From assembly GCA_025057275.1 (NCBI GenBank), contig JANWXQ010000028.1, positions 1 through 64,000 of the forward strand: a DNA stretch of 64,000 nt. Reading direction: 5' to 3'. How positions within the stretch are numbered: position 1 is the first letter of the stretch; every line of letters begins with the position of its first letter. Of this stretch, positions 49,244-58,494 are shown in pieces. The notes beneath the pieces were generated by a model. The model had not been told where the DNA came from and did no database searches. It saw only the letters and a list, made by a program, of their open reading frames with translations. Made by a program: the position numbers and the translations under genes. Source of the stretch: Chitinophagales bacterium. GTDB lineage: Bacteria > Bacteroidota > Bacteroidia > Chitinophagales > UBA10324.

Positions 49244-50941
49244 TTATCGGAACTGATAAGGCACACCGGTAACCTGAGTGAGCAGCGTTGCCGGAGCATC
49301 CAAAGCTATGGCATTGCGGCGAGGCTCCGGCGTTACGGGGGAATGCTCTTTCAGGTAGTCGCGCATGACATCGTGAAGGGTATGTGGCCATAACCGGGGT
49401 TCCTGCACGTTGCTGATGCGACACAGCACGGTGTCGGGATCACCTTCGCGTTCGCAGGCGGCAATCGTGTAGTTGCGATCTTCCTGCAACGGAGCACCGC
49501 CTATGGTAACTTCCTGCACGCGTCTGCCTTTTTCCCCAAAGGCATAAAAGCGCACCTGCATGCCGTCAAACTTTACTAGCCAGCCCCCGAAGCGTTCTGA
49601 TGCATCGCGGGCAAAAACATTGTTCAGTTCTTTCTCCAGCCAATCCCGCAACTGCTTTCCGGTAACGCGGGCTGTTTTTACCGGACTGTCCACGGGCAGC
49701 ATATCGTACAGGTAACCGTTGGTGATAGGGATGTGTCCGGTGTGGTCCCGGGTGCTGCGCGGCGGACAGAAACGAAAGCCGTTTGACAGAACCACATCCA
49801 CCTCAGGCAAGCGCCAGCGCAGGGCATCGAGGATGAGCGTATCTATCGGGTTTTCAATAACAAAATACCGATACAGCGGTATGGTGCTGTAGCCCACCAC
49901 CTGATGTATGCGGTTGCGAAAAGGTTTTTCTACCTGATCAATAAGGGACACCAGAGTACGGTCAGCACTGTAGGCAGAAGGGCTTATCTCCAGCAACCGA
50001 TATGCGTCGTGAACAACTTTTCCATCTTCAACAGAAAGCTGCAATTCGCCAACAAACGAGCCAAAGGCGCCGGGTTCCACCACCTTAGCATAAGTGCAGG
50101 ATATGGGTTCCCGCACCCGCTCGTGGGTATCGCCGCCCAGAATGTAATCCACCCCTTTGCAGGCTTCCTGATTGGCCAGATGAATTTGTTGCGAAAGGCC
50201 CAGATGAGCCAGGACAATGACGAAAGCGCATTGCTCCTGCTCGCGCAAAACCGAAACGTAATAGGCCAGATTGTCTTCCGGCTTGCTGTAGATAATCCCT
50301 TTGCTGTAACTAGGCGATTGCCGCAGCGGCACCAGGGGATCGGTGTACCCCAAAAATCCGATTTTCACTCCATTGACGGTCCATACGTAGTACGGCGGAA
50401 AAATCAGTTCTCCTTTTGTGCCATTGCCCTGATCATGATACATATTGGCGCACACCTTGGGCGCCCATAAGGAACCCAGCAGGCGCTGCATGTTTTTTTT
50501 GTAGTAGATCACTTCCCAGTTGCCGGGCAGGTAGAGATCATAACCCAGATTGTTAAGCAGGGGAAGCAGGGCAGCACCCTGGGTTTCCACGCTGAGCTGG
50601 CTGCCCTGAAACATATCGCCGGTGTCCGTGATAAACGTTAGCGGATTTTTTTTGCGGTAGCGTCGGAAGAACGTTGCCAGATGGGCATATCCGCCTGCCT
50701 TGCGAAAAACGGTCTTGTTCTGTTCCCAGAACAACTCATCGTGAGGATGAATCTGACAATGAACATCAGTGGTCTGCAGAATGGATACGGTAAACCGTCC
50801 GGGCCTGGGCACCACAGGGGGGGAGACCGGTAGGGTTTGTGTGTCAAGGGCCAAGGTTCGGGTAGGTCCTGCCGTCAGCAGGCCGGCTCCGCTAGCAAGG
50901 GCAAGGGTCTGCAGAAATTTTCGTCGGCTGTTGGCTTCCAT
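49244..50941 (-). CDS. SoxB-like (5'-nucleotidase/metallophosphatase superfamily) hydrolase, Tat signal
   Basis: Tat motif SRRKFLQTLALASGAGLLTAG; TTDVHCQIHP, DTGDMFQGSQL, PGNWEVIYY, LAHLGLS, GGDTHE; C-terminal SNGFRFCPP, VTGKQLRDWLEKELNNVF resemble SoxB. Confidence 0.75.
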   Translation of the reverse strand: MEANSRRKFLQTLALASGAGLLTAGPTRTLALDTQTLPVSPPVVPRPGRFTVSILQTTDVHCQIHPHDELFWEQNKTVFRKAGGYAHLATFFRRYRKKNPLTFITDTGDMFQGSQLSVETQGAALLPLLNNLGYDLYLPGNWEVIYYKKNMQRLLGSLWAPKVCANMYHDQGNGTKGELIFPPYYVWTVNGVKIGFLGYTDPLVPLRQSPSYSKGIIYSKPEDNLAYYVSVLREQEQCAFVIVLAHLGLSQQIHLANQEACKGVDYILGGDTHERVREPISCTYAKVVEPGAFGSFVGELQLSVEDGKVVHDAYRLLEISPSAYSADRTLVSLIDQVEKPFRNRIHQVVGYSTIPLYRYFVIENPIDTLILDALRWRLPEVDVVLSNGFRFCPPRSTRDHTGHIPITNGYLYDMLPVDSPVKTARVTGKQLRDWLEKELNNVFARDASERFGGWLVKFDGMQVRFYAFGEKGRRVQEVTIGGAPLQEDRNYTIAACEREGDPDTVLCRISNVQEPRLWPHTLHDVMRDYLKEHSPVTPEPRRNAIALDAPATLLTQVTGVPYQFR

Positions 50942-50961
50942 GCTCTGATTCGTTTCGCAGC

Positions 50962-52059
50962 TTATTTCCCGCCCGGCTTGGCAGCGGTTGCAGCGAGAGC
51001 CTCACGTTTCTTCCGTTCCTCCTCAATGGGCTTCCACGGGCCGTATTTGTGTTGCTCTTCACTGAAGGAATCTGCATAAGGCCCAAAAGGATGATCTATC
51101 GGTTTTTTGGATATATCCGGCCAATCATGGGGAACAGGCAAATGCGGCCTGGGCTGAGAATTAACGTACGCTGCTACATCGTAAGCCTCTTCATCGGTTA
51201 ACAAAGGATTTTTAAAGGTGGCTCCCAGAGGCATATTGTTTTTCACAAACTTGGCAAAATGGGTAATGCGGTACAGTCCGGCTGCATCGTTATAGCTGTT
51301 CGGACCCCATAGCGGCGGATAAATGTATTCGGTGCTATCGGCATTGAGCAGGCCACTGCCGTCGGCCTGATGACAGCTCTGGCATTTGGCAACGTAGACC
51401 TCTTTACCGCGCTTCGGATCGGCGGCACGATCCAGAAAAGCCAAATCTTTCAATCCGGAACCTTCTGCGCGCTTACCTTTTTCCACGTTGCTGCCCAGGA
51501 ATTCTATGTAGGCTTTAATGGCCTGCATCTCGCGTCCCAGGGTGTCCAGGGGTTTTCCATTCAGGCTGCGCTGAATGCAGTCATTGACCCGCTTGTAGAT
51601 GTTTTCAATGCTGCCGCTGCGCGGACGGAATTTGGGATAGGTGGATGCGACGGAACCGTAGTTGTTTCCCCAGGGGCGGGTACCGGCGTCCAGATGACAG
51701 TTCTGGCAATTCATGCCATTGGTCATTTGCATGACCGAACCTTTCGGGCCCAGATACCGCGAGGTATGTGCAATCAGTTCACGGCCATAGGTTACCAGTT
51801 TCTTGTGCTCTTCATCAGCAATTTCGGAAAGATCAGGAGCGCGCCACAAAGAAGGATCATCAAAAAGATCGGCAGAAAGCAGCGAAGCTTCAGCCACTGC
51901 AGAGCCGGTTTGTTCCGTCACGGGAACCGAAGTGAAGTAGCCTTTATTCCAGCTCATGACCAATGCTGCAAAACCGATAATGAACGTTACAATCAACACA
52001 TGAAGACTGCGTTGCAGGCTGCGTAACGTTTGTTCGTTAAATGACTGTCGCCGTTCCAT
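50962..52059 (-). CDS. Diheme c-type cytochrome, TsdA-like (thiosulfate dehydrogenase family)
   Basis: Two CxxCH motifs (CQNCH, CQSCH), N-terminal membrane anchor, KRVNDCIQRSLNGKPL, NNMPLGATFKNPLLTDEEAYDVAAYVNSQPRP. Confidence 0.82.
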   Translation of the reverse strand: MERRQSFNEQTLRSLQRSLHVLIVTFIIGFAALVMSWNKGYFTSVPVTEQTGSAVAEASLLSADLFDDPSLWRAPDLSEIADEEHKKLVTYGRELIAHTSRYLGPKGSVMQMTNGMNCQNCHLDAGTRPWGNNYGSVASTYPKFRPRSGSIENIYKRVNDCIQRSLNGKPLDTLGREMQAIKAYIEFLGSNVEKGKRAEGSGLKDLAFLDRAADPKRGKEVYVAKCQSCHQADGSGLLNADSTEYIYPPLWGPNSYNDAAGLYRITHFAKFVKNNMPLGATFKNPLLTDEEAYDVAAYVNSQPRPHLPVPHDWPDISKKPIDHPFGPYADSFSEEQHKYGPWKPIEEERKKREALAATAAKPGGK

Positions 52060-52091
52060 CGCGTTTCTTTATTAGGGGAATGTAAATGCGA

Positions 52092-52517
52092 TCAGTGGGG
52101 CAGATAATTCTTAATCAGCCCGTAAACAAAAGTGCCCAGCAGGGCGAATGCAAATACAATCAGAAAAGACAAATAGCCATAGCCGATATTAACCACTACA
52201 GGTCCGGGGCAGGCTCCGCTCAGGGCCCAGCCCAGGCCAAATAAGGTGCCCCCCAGCACATAACGAAACACACTTTTTTCTTTCGGATAAAATACAATGG
52301 GATTGGCGCGGTAATCGCGGAGCCCCAAGCGCTTGATCAGGTACACTCCGGCCGTTCCGAGTGTAACGGCAACACCGATAATGCCATACATGTGGAACGA
52401 ATGAAACCGGAACATTTCCTGAATCCGGTACCATGACATGGCCTCCGATTTCACCATCACCACACCGAATAGGACGCCGAGCACAAGAAACGGTAGCTGC
52501 TTCATAGCCTTAAGCAA
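52092..52517 (-). CDS. YeeE/YedE family half-transporter
   Basis: TMs with [21 protein letters not shown]. Confidence 0.85.
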   Translation of the reverse strand: MLKAMKQLPFLVLGVLFGVVMVKSEAMSWYRIQEMFRFHSFHMYGIIGVAVTLGTAGVYLIKRLGLRDYRANPIVFYPKEKSVFRYVLGGTLFGLGWALSGACPGPVVVNIGYGYLSFLIVFAFALLGTFVYGLIKNYLPH

Positions 52518-52523
52518 TTATTA

Positions 52524-53078
52524 TTATTTGAAAATCCAGGCAAAAAACACATGCGTCATCAGCAGGCCGCCGATAAAAAAGCCGACCACAGCCAGCAGCG
52601 ACGGCCATTGCAGATTTGACAGGCCGCTGATGGCATGTCCGGACGTACAGCCGCCGGCATAGCGGGCACCGAAGCCGACCAGAAAACCGCCCAACGCAAG
52701 CAACCAGAACGTACCGGAGGCTACGGCCTGCCAGCTAAACAACTCTGCCGGCTGCATGGCCGATGGTGCAGAAAAGCCATAGGCTTTCAACTCCGAAACC
52801 GTTGCCGGCGACAGCGCCACGGCGGGGTCTTTCGTCAGGAACTGTGCGGCAATAAAGCCGCCCACCAGCGCTCCGGCCATGAACATCAGATTCCAGATTT
52901 GACTCTTCCAGTCAAAATCAAAAAACTTCACATGCCGCCCGGCGCCGGCCATAGCGCACAGCGTGCGCAGGTTGGAGGAGAAGCCAAAACTTCTTCCGAA
53001 ATACACCAGCAACAGCATAATGGCGGCTATCAGGGCTCCGCTCAGCCACCACGGCCAGGGTTGATACAGCCAGTTCAT
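52524..53078 (-). CDS. YeeE/YedE family half-transporter
   Basis: TMs with [31 protein letters not shown]. Confidence 0.88.
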   Translation of the reverse strand: MNWLYQPWPWWLSGALIAAIMLLLVYFGRSFGFSSNLRTLCAMAGAGRHVKFFDFDWKSQIWNLMFMAGALVGGFIAAQFLTKDPAVALSPATVSELKAYGFSAPSAMQPAELFSWQAVASGTFWLLALGGFLVGFGARYAGGCTSGHAISGLSNLQWPSLLAVVGFFIGGLLMTHVFFAWIFK

Positions 53079-53097
53079 CGCAGGAGGGTTTTAGGTT

Positions 53098-53934
53098 TTA
53101 GTTCAGGTGAAACGAAACAATGGGCTTGTATAAGTGATTGATCAGCTTTTCGGTTACGCTGCTGTGCAGCAAGCCGCTTTTGCCATGGGTACCGATAAAA
53201 ATCAGATCCATGTTGCGCATCTGATTGAAATGCACGACGCCTTGCTCCACGTCGCGGTCGTGAATGAGGTGCGCTGAAAACGACGGCAGTTCATTCATTT
53301 CGGCAAACTGGCGGGCATTTTGTTCAAAAACAGCCTGCTCCTGCTCTGCATTACCGGATGTGATTTGCAGCAAATGAAGATTTGCGCCAAAAGCAGTGAG
53401 CATGCGGCGGAGCAGATCCAGGCACAGCTTTTCCGGCTTGCGGAAATCGTGGATCAGCAGAATATCGCGGATTACCAGTTCCGAGCGGTCGCACATCAGC
53501 GACAGCACGGGCACGCGGCAGCGGCGGGCCACGTTTTGGGTTTCCGATCCCGAAAACTTTTCGCGCAGGCCCCAGGCGCCCTTGGTGCCCATGACAATCA
53601 GGTCAACTCCGTTGCGTTCGGCAAACGTTACGATTGCATCGGTGAGCTTACCTGCCAGCAGGTGCGTGTGAATGTGCATGCCGTAGCGCCGGGTCAGGTC
53701 CTGCATTTTGCCGGAGGCAATATCAAGCTGCTGTTGCACGAATCCAGGGTCAATTTCGCCGCAGGTCTGGAACGTGCCATCGGGATGCAGTGTTACGGTG
53801 TCGGGCAGGTTGAGCACATGAAGCACATGCACCTCCAAAGGCATCTTTTCTTCCAGCTTGCGGGTCATCAGGTAAGCATAATCGGCCTGCACCGAAAAGT
53901 CGGTGGGGATTAACACGCGCAACACAGATTCCAT
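53098..53934 (-). CDS. Tandem universal stress protein (UspA) domain protein
   Basis: LIPTDFSVQADYAY; VDLIVMGTKGAWGLREKFSGSETQNVARRCRVPVL and MDLIFIGTHGKSGLLHSSVTEKLINHLYKPIV. Confidence 0.88.
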   Translation of the reverse strand: MESVLRVLIPTDFSVQADYAYLMTRKLEEKMPLEVHVLHVLNLPDTVTLHPDGTFQTCGEIDPGFVQQQLDIASGKMQDLTRRYGMHIHTHLLAGKLTDAIVTFAERNGVDLIVMGTKGAWGLREKFSGSETQNVARRCRVPVLSLMCDRSELVIRDILLIHDFRKPEKLCLDLLRRMLTAFGANLHLLQITSGNAEQEQAVFEQNARQFAEMNELPSFSAHLIHDRDVEQGVVHFNQMRNMDLIFIGTHGKSGLLHSSVTEKLINHLYKPIVSFHLN

Positions 53935-53994
53935 AGCAAGTTCTCTTAACTGATTTTGAACCTTTCCGCGAACCGTAGGCCTCAGGGCAGCCGA

Positions 53995-54312
53995 TTACTT
54001 CAGTAAGGCCGCAACATCTTCCCAGGTGCCTCCGTTGAAAACATTGCGAATGCCATTCTGTTCCAGAAAGGCTTTTGCCTGACCGCTGCGGTTGCCGCTT
54101 CGGCAAAACACCACGATGTTTTCTTTGTTACGGAAGTCATCCACACGCTGAGGCACCGTGTCCAGGGGAATGTTGACTGCACCGGGCACGCTGCCGGTGG
54201 CAAATTCCTCAGGCGTGCGCACATCTACCAGAAACGCGCCGTTGCGCACAACGGCTTTCAGCTCTTCGGAAGCGGGCGAAGCCCCACCAAACAGATTGTG
54301 TAAGAAATTCAT
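53995..54312 (-). CDS. Single-domain rhodanese
   Basis: LVDVRTPEEFATGSVPGAVNIPLD, NIVVFCRSGNRSGQA (active-site Cys). Confidence 0.93.
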   Translation of the reverse strand: MNFLHNLFGGASPASEELKAVVRNGAFLVDVRTPEEFATGSVPGAVNIPLDTVPQRVDDFRNKENIVVFCRSGNRSGQAKAFLEQNGIRNVFNGGTWEDVAALLK

Positions 54313-54410
54313 GGTTAGTTGAATTTAGGATCAGCGTTTTCGTTTGATCAGTTCGTTCAAAGATTGGTCTTTTACCTTAGGCAATAGGCTACAAAAGTTA
54401 CACAGCGGCC

Positions 54411-55211
54411 TCAGGTCCAAAACAGCTCTTTCAGAATGATGTAGACGCCGACGACCAGCACAAACCAGCCAAATGCCGGTTTCAGCTGATCGCCGGAAAT
54501 CCGGCGCGACAGCGTGGCGCCGATAAAAATGCCGACAACGGCAAAGACCGATACCTGCAACAGGAAGAACCAGTCTATGGGTTGATGGCCTATTTCTCCG
54601 ATAAATCCGATAAGCGATTTGGCCGCAATGATGACCAGTGACGTGCCCACTGCTTCTTTCATGGGAAGTTTCCCCAATACCACTAAGGCAGGAATAATCA
54701 GAAAGCCTCCGCCGGCGCCTACCATGCCGGTGAGGATGCCGACCACTGTACCTTCCAGCATAACCAAACCGTAACGGAAAGGCCGGTCGCTTTCCGGCTT
54801 CGGCCCGGAACCGGCCGGGCTCTTGCGGATCATGCTTACCGAAGCAGCTATCATCAGCACGGCAAACAACACCATGAGCAGAATGCGCTTGGTTACCTCA
54901 AAGTCGCCGATGCTGAACACCACATCCGGTATGGCCGGAACCAGCCAGGCCCGTGTAGCAAAGACTGCTGCAATGCTGGGCAGGCCAAACACTACAGCCG
55001 TCCGCACATTCACCAGGTTCTTAAAGAAATACGTGCCTGAGCCTATGGCGCTGGTCAGCCCTACGATAAACAATGAATAACCCGTTGCCGGAACGGCATC
55101 TATGCCGAACAGATACACCAGGACGGGCACCGTGAGGATACTGCCACCCCCGCCAATGAGGCCCAGCGAAACCCCAATAAGCACTGAGGCCAGATAGCCT
55201 GCAACTTCCAT
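54411..55211 (-). CDS. TauE/SafE family anion (sulfite/sulfonate) exporter
   Basis: SLGLIGGGGSILTVPVLVYLFG; GMVGAGGGFLIIPALVVLGKLPMKEAVGTSL. Confidence 0.92.
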   Translation of the reverse strand: MEVAGYLASVLIGVSLGLIGGGGSILTVPVLVYLFGIDAVPATGYSLFIVGLTSAIGSGTYFFKNLVNVRTAVVFGLPSIAAVFATRAWLVPAIPDVVFSIGDFEVTKRILLMVLFAVLMIAASVSMIRKSPAGSGPKPESDRPFRYGLVMLEGTVVGILTGMVGAGGGFLIIPALVVLGKLPMKEAVGTSLVIIAAKSLIGFIGEIGHQPIDWFFLLQVSVFAVVGIFIGATLSRRISGDQLKPAFGWFVLVVGVYIILKELFWT

Positions 55212-55255
55212 AGCCTGAGGAGGGTTTATTTCTGCGTTGGGTACAACCGGATTAG

Positions 55256-56653
55256 TTAGCGGGTCAGGGGCAGCCCCTTATTGACCCATTCGTTGATGCC
55301 ACCGGAAAAGTTGCGCACGTTGGTGTAGCCATGGGCAGCCAGCAACGAATAGCCGATGGAAGCCCGGTCACCACCCTGGCAGTGAATGATTACCGGACGG
55401 GTTCGGCTCACCCGCTCCAAACACAGCGGCAGGTCGCCGACAAACACATGATCTGCACCCTGAATATGGCCCGATTGGTATTCTACGGCACCTCGCAGGT
55501 CCACCACCTGAATGTTGTTGGCTTCCTGCAGCTTACGCAATTCGTTTGCATCAATCAGGTTAACCTGCTGTAGCGTTCCTCCTGCTTTTGTGTAGGGTTC
55601 GGTGGAAGGAATGTAGCCCAGCACGTGGTCCAGGCCAATGCGCATGAGCTTACGCATCAGGTCGTCGTGGCGATCAGGAGCGGCTAGCAAAACGAACGGC
55701 TTGTCGTACGACAAAAACCAGCCTGCCCAGGTCGCAAACGAATTATTGCCCTGAATGTTGAGACTGCCCGGAATAAAACCGCGGGCAAATTCGGCTTTGT
55801 CGCGGGTGTCCACCAACGGAGTGCCCTGTCGGAGCAACTCCATGATCTGGTCGCTGACGTCTTTGAGGCGGGGCACCTCCGTCAGCAGCGGCCGGTTAAC
55901 CTTATTCAGTTTTTTCATCATGGCAAAATACCGGGGCGGTTCCGGCTGGTCGGTCAGCAGATAGTTGATGAAGCCTTCTTTATCGTTGGCAAAGCGAAAC
56001 GCCCAGTTGGCAATTTTCTCGTAGCCTACTGTAGAGCTCGGTACGGCGCCAAGGGCTTTACCGCAGGCAGAGCCAGATCCGTGACCCGGCCATACCTGCA
56101 CGTAATCGGGAAGTGCCGCAAATTTTTTCAGCGACTCAAACATTTGCTCCGCGCCCTTTTCCTGTGTGCCTTTGAATCCAGCTGCTTTTTCCAGCAGGTC
56201 AGGGCGACCCACATCGCCGACAAAAACAAAATCTCCCGTAAAGATCATCACCGGCTTGTCGCTGGCCGGTGTGTCGGTGAGCAGAAAACTGATGCTTTCC
56301 GGTGTGTGACCCGGAGTGTGCATGACCTGAATTTTGAGATTTCCTACCATGATTACATCACCGTCGCGCAACGGATGGTGAGGAAATTCATAGCTCCAGT
56401 CGGAGCCCCCTTCCGCTGACAGATACAATTCAGCACCGGTAAGCGCTGCCAGCTCACGGGAACCGGTTAAAAAATCGGCATGGATATGGGTTTCGAAAAC
56501 ATGGGTAATCCGCAATTTATTGGCTTGAGCAATTTCCAGATAGGTGTCCACGTCGCGCTTGGGATCAATGACTGCGGCCACACCTGCCTTCTGGCAGCCG
56601 ATTACGTAACTGGCCTGAGCCAGCGTTTTGTCGTACACATGCTGAAAAAACAT
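55256..56653 (-). CDS. MBL-fold hydrolase fused to two rhodanese domains (persulfide dioxygenase-like)
   Basis: ETHIHADFLTGSREL, MHTPGHTPESISFLL, FTGDFVFVGDVGRPDL; rhodanese 2 RPVIIHCQGGDRASIGYSLL. Confidence 0.92.
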   Translation of the reverse strand: MFFQHVYDKTLAQASYVIGCQKAGVAAVIDPKRDVDTYLEIAQANKLRITHVFETHIHADFLTGSRELAALTGAELYLSAEGGSDWSYEFPHHPLRDGDVIMVGNLKIQVMHTPGHTPESISFLLTDTPASDKPVMIFTGDFVFVGDVGRPDLLEKAAGFKGTQEKGAEQMFESLKKFAALPDYVQVWPGHGSGSACGKALGAVPSSTVGYEKIANWAFRFANDKEGFINYLLTDQPEPPRYFAMMKKLNKVNRPLLTEVPRLKDVSDQIMELLRQGTPLVDTRDKAEFARGFIPGSLNIQGNNSFATWAGWFLSYDKPFVLLAAPDRHDDLMRKLMRIGLDHVLGYIPSTEPYTKAGGTLQQVNLIDANELRKLQEANNIQVVDLRGAVEYQSGHIQGADHVFVGDLPLCLERVSRTRPVIIHCQGGDRASIGYSLLAAHGYTNVRNFSGGINEWVNKGLPLTR

Positions 56654-56836
56654 GAATCAGGATTTTGAGGTTAAACCAGAATTTCAGGGGCAAAGGTCAC
56701 CATTTTCCTGACGGCTGCACGGATACATTTGTTACTCTATCAGGGGTTCGGTTACCCTGTTATTGTGTTCTCCCGCTTACCGGATGGTTCTGTAAAGCCA
56801 ATCCATAACTGAAAAAAAAGCAAACACATCAGCGCT

Positions 56837-58360
56837 TCAATGTTTTTCCGGCCGCAGGTGAGGAAAAAAGATTACATCCTGAATAGCAGGTGCATTGGCC
56901 AGCAGCATGACCAGCCTGTCTATACCGATGCCCACTCCTGCTGTAGGAGGCATGCCGTATTCCAACGCCCGCAGAAAATCCTCATCCAATTGCATGGCTT
57001 CGGGGTCGCCACGACGGCCCAGCTCCAGTTGCTCCTCAAAGCGGCGACGCTGATCGAGCGGATCGTTGAGCTCGGTGAAGGCATTGCACAGCTCCTTGCC
57101 GTTGCAGATGACTTCAAAACGTTCCACCAGTCCGGGCCGGCTTCGATGCCGGCGCGCCAACGGCGACATTTCCACCGGATAATCGGTAATGAAAGTGGGT
57201 TGAATCAGATGCGGTTCACAAAGCGTGCTGAACAGTTCATCAATGATTTTGCCACGCCCGGCCGTTTCATCCAAGGAAACACCGAACTCGCGGGCAGTAG
57301 CGCGCAAGGCCGCATCGTCCATGTCGGCAATTTGCCTGCCGGTGCGTTGCGCCAAGGCATCCAACAACGGAAGGCGCGGCCACGGCCGGCGAAAGTCAAT
57401 GCGTTGGGATCCTACCGTTACCTGCGTGCTGCCGTGCAATTCCATGACTACCTGCTCCAGCATTTCCTCCACCAGATCCATCATCCACACATAATCTTTA
57501 AACGCCACATAGAGCTCCAGCATGGTGAATTCGGGATTGTGGTAACGGTCCATGCCTTCATTGCGGAAGTCTTTGGCAAATTCAAAAACACCGTTTAGTC
57601 CGCCGACAATAAGTCGCTTGAGGTAGAGTTCGTTGGCTATGCGCAGGTAAAGTTTCATGTCCAACGCATGGTGATGCGTGACAAAAGGCCGGGCCAGTGC
57701 CCCGCCATAGATGGGTTGCAGTATGGGTGTTTCTACTTCCAGGTAGCCCCGTTGCAACAAGAAGCTGCGCATGCTTTGCACAATCTGCGAGCGCTGCAGG
57801 AACACGCGGCGGCTTTCCGGATTGATGATCAGATCCACATACCGCTGCCGGTAGCGGAATTCCGGGTCGGTTACTTCATCGTATAGCTGACCTTCCTTTT
57901 CCTTCACAACCGGAAGCGGCCGCAAGGCTTTACTCAACAACTTCAGCGTGCGGGCATGGATGCTGATCTCGCCTGTGCGCGTGCGGAAGACTTCGCCGGA
58001 AACCCCGATGATATCTCCCAGGTCGAGTAACTTTTTCCAGACCACTTCATAAAGCGAAGCATTTCCGTCCTGCATCAGATCGTCGCGCTTCAGATAAATC
58101 TGAATGCGTCCTTTGGCATCCTGAAGGGTACAGAATGAAGCTCCCCCCATGATGCGGCGGGCCATAATGCGTCCGGCTACGGCAACGGTCATTCCGGCAA
58201 AAGCCTGTTCGTTTGCTTCAAAACCGGAAACGATATCGGCCGACCAGTGGGTTACTTCAAAATCTCCGGGCGGATAAGGGTCCACCCCCATGGCTTCCAG
58301 TTGTTGCCGGGCCTCACGGCGCAACCGCTCCTGTTCGCTCAACGCTTCCTGCTCGTGCAT
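56837..58360 (-). CDS. lysS: Lysyl-tRNA synthetase (class II)
   Basis: [54 protein letters not shown]. Confidence 0.97.
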   Translation of the reverse strand: MHEQEALSEQERLRREARQQLEAMGVDPYPPGDFEVTHWSADIVSGFEANEQAFAGMTVAVAGRIMARRIMGGASFCTLQDAKGRIQIYLKRDDLMQDGNASLYEVVWKKLLDLGDIIGVSGEVFRTRTGEISIHARTLKLLSKALRPLPVVKEKEGQLYDEVTDPEFRYRQRYVDLIINPESRRVFLQRSQIVQSMRSFLLQRGYLEVETPILQPIYGGALARPFVTHHHALDMKLYLRIANELYLKRLIVGGLNGVFEFAKDFRNEGMDRYHNPEFTMLELYVAFKDYVWMMDLVEEMLEQVVMELHGSTQVTVGSQRIDFRRPWPRLPLLDALAQRTGRQIADMDDAALRATAREFGVSLDETAGRGKIIDELFSTLCEPHLIQPTFITDYPVEMSPLARRHRSRPGLVERFEVICNGKELCNAFTELNDPLDQRRRFEEQLELGRRGDPEAMQLDEDFLRALEYGMPPTAGVGIGIDRLVMLLANAPAIQDVIFFPHLRPEKH

Positions 58361-58494
58361 GGGACGAAGATAGCAACGCCGAAAGGGCCGGTCGTGGAAC
58401 CGGAAGCGCTATACAGCGTTAGCTCAAGCACGGCAATCTAGCTTAGGGAGAGCGGCTTTTTCCAGTCTGCCTTTCCTTAACAAACTTTGAAGCA

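Noticed and set aside
50816-50823. Run of six G near the SoxB-like N-terminus as a phase-variation tract
   Set aside because: Too short for confident slipped-strand switching and encodes an ordinary Pro-rich linker.
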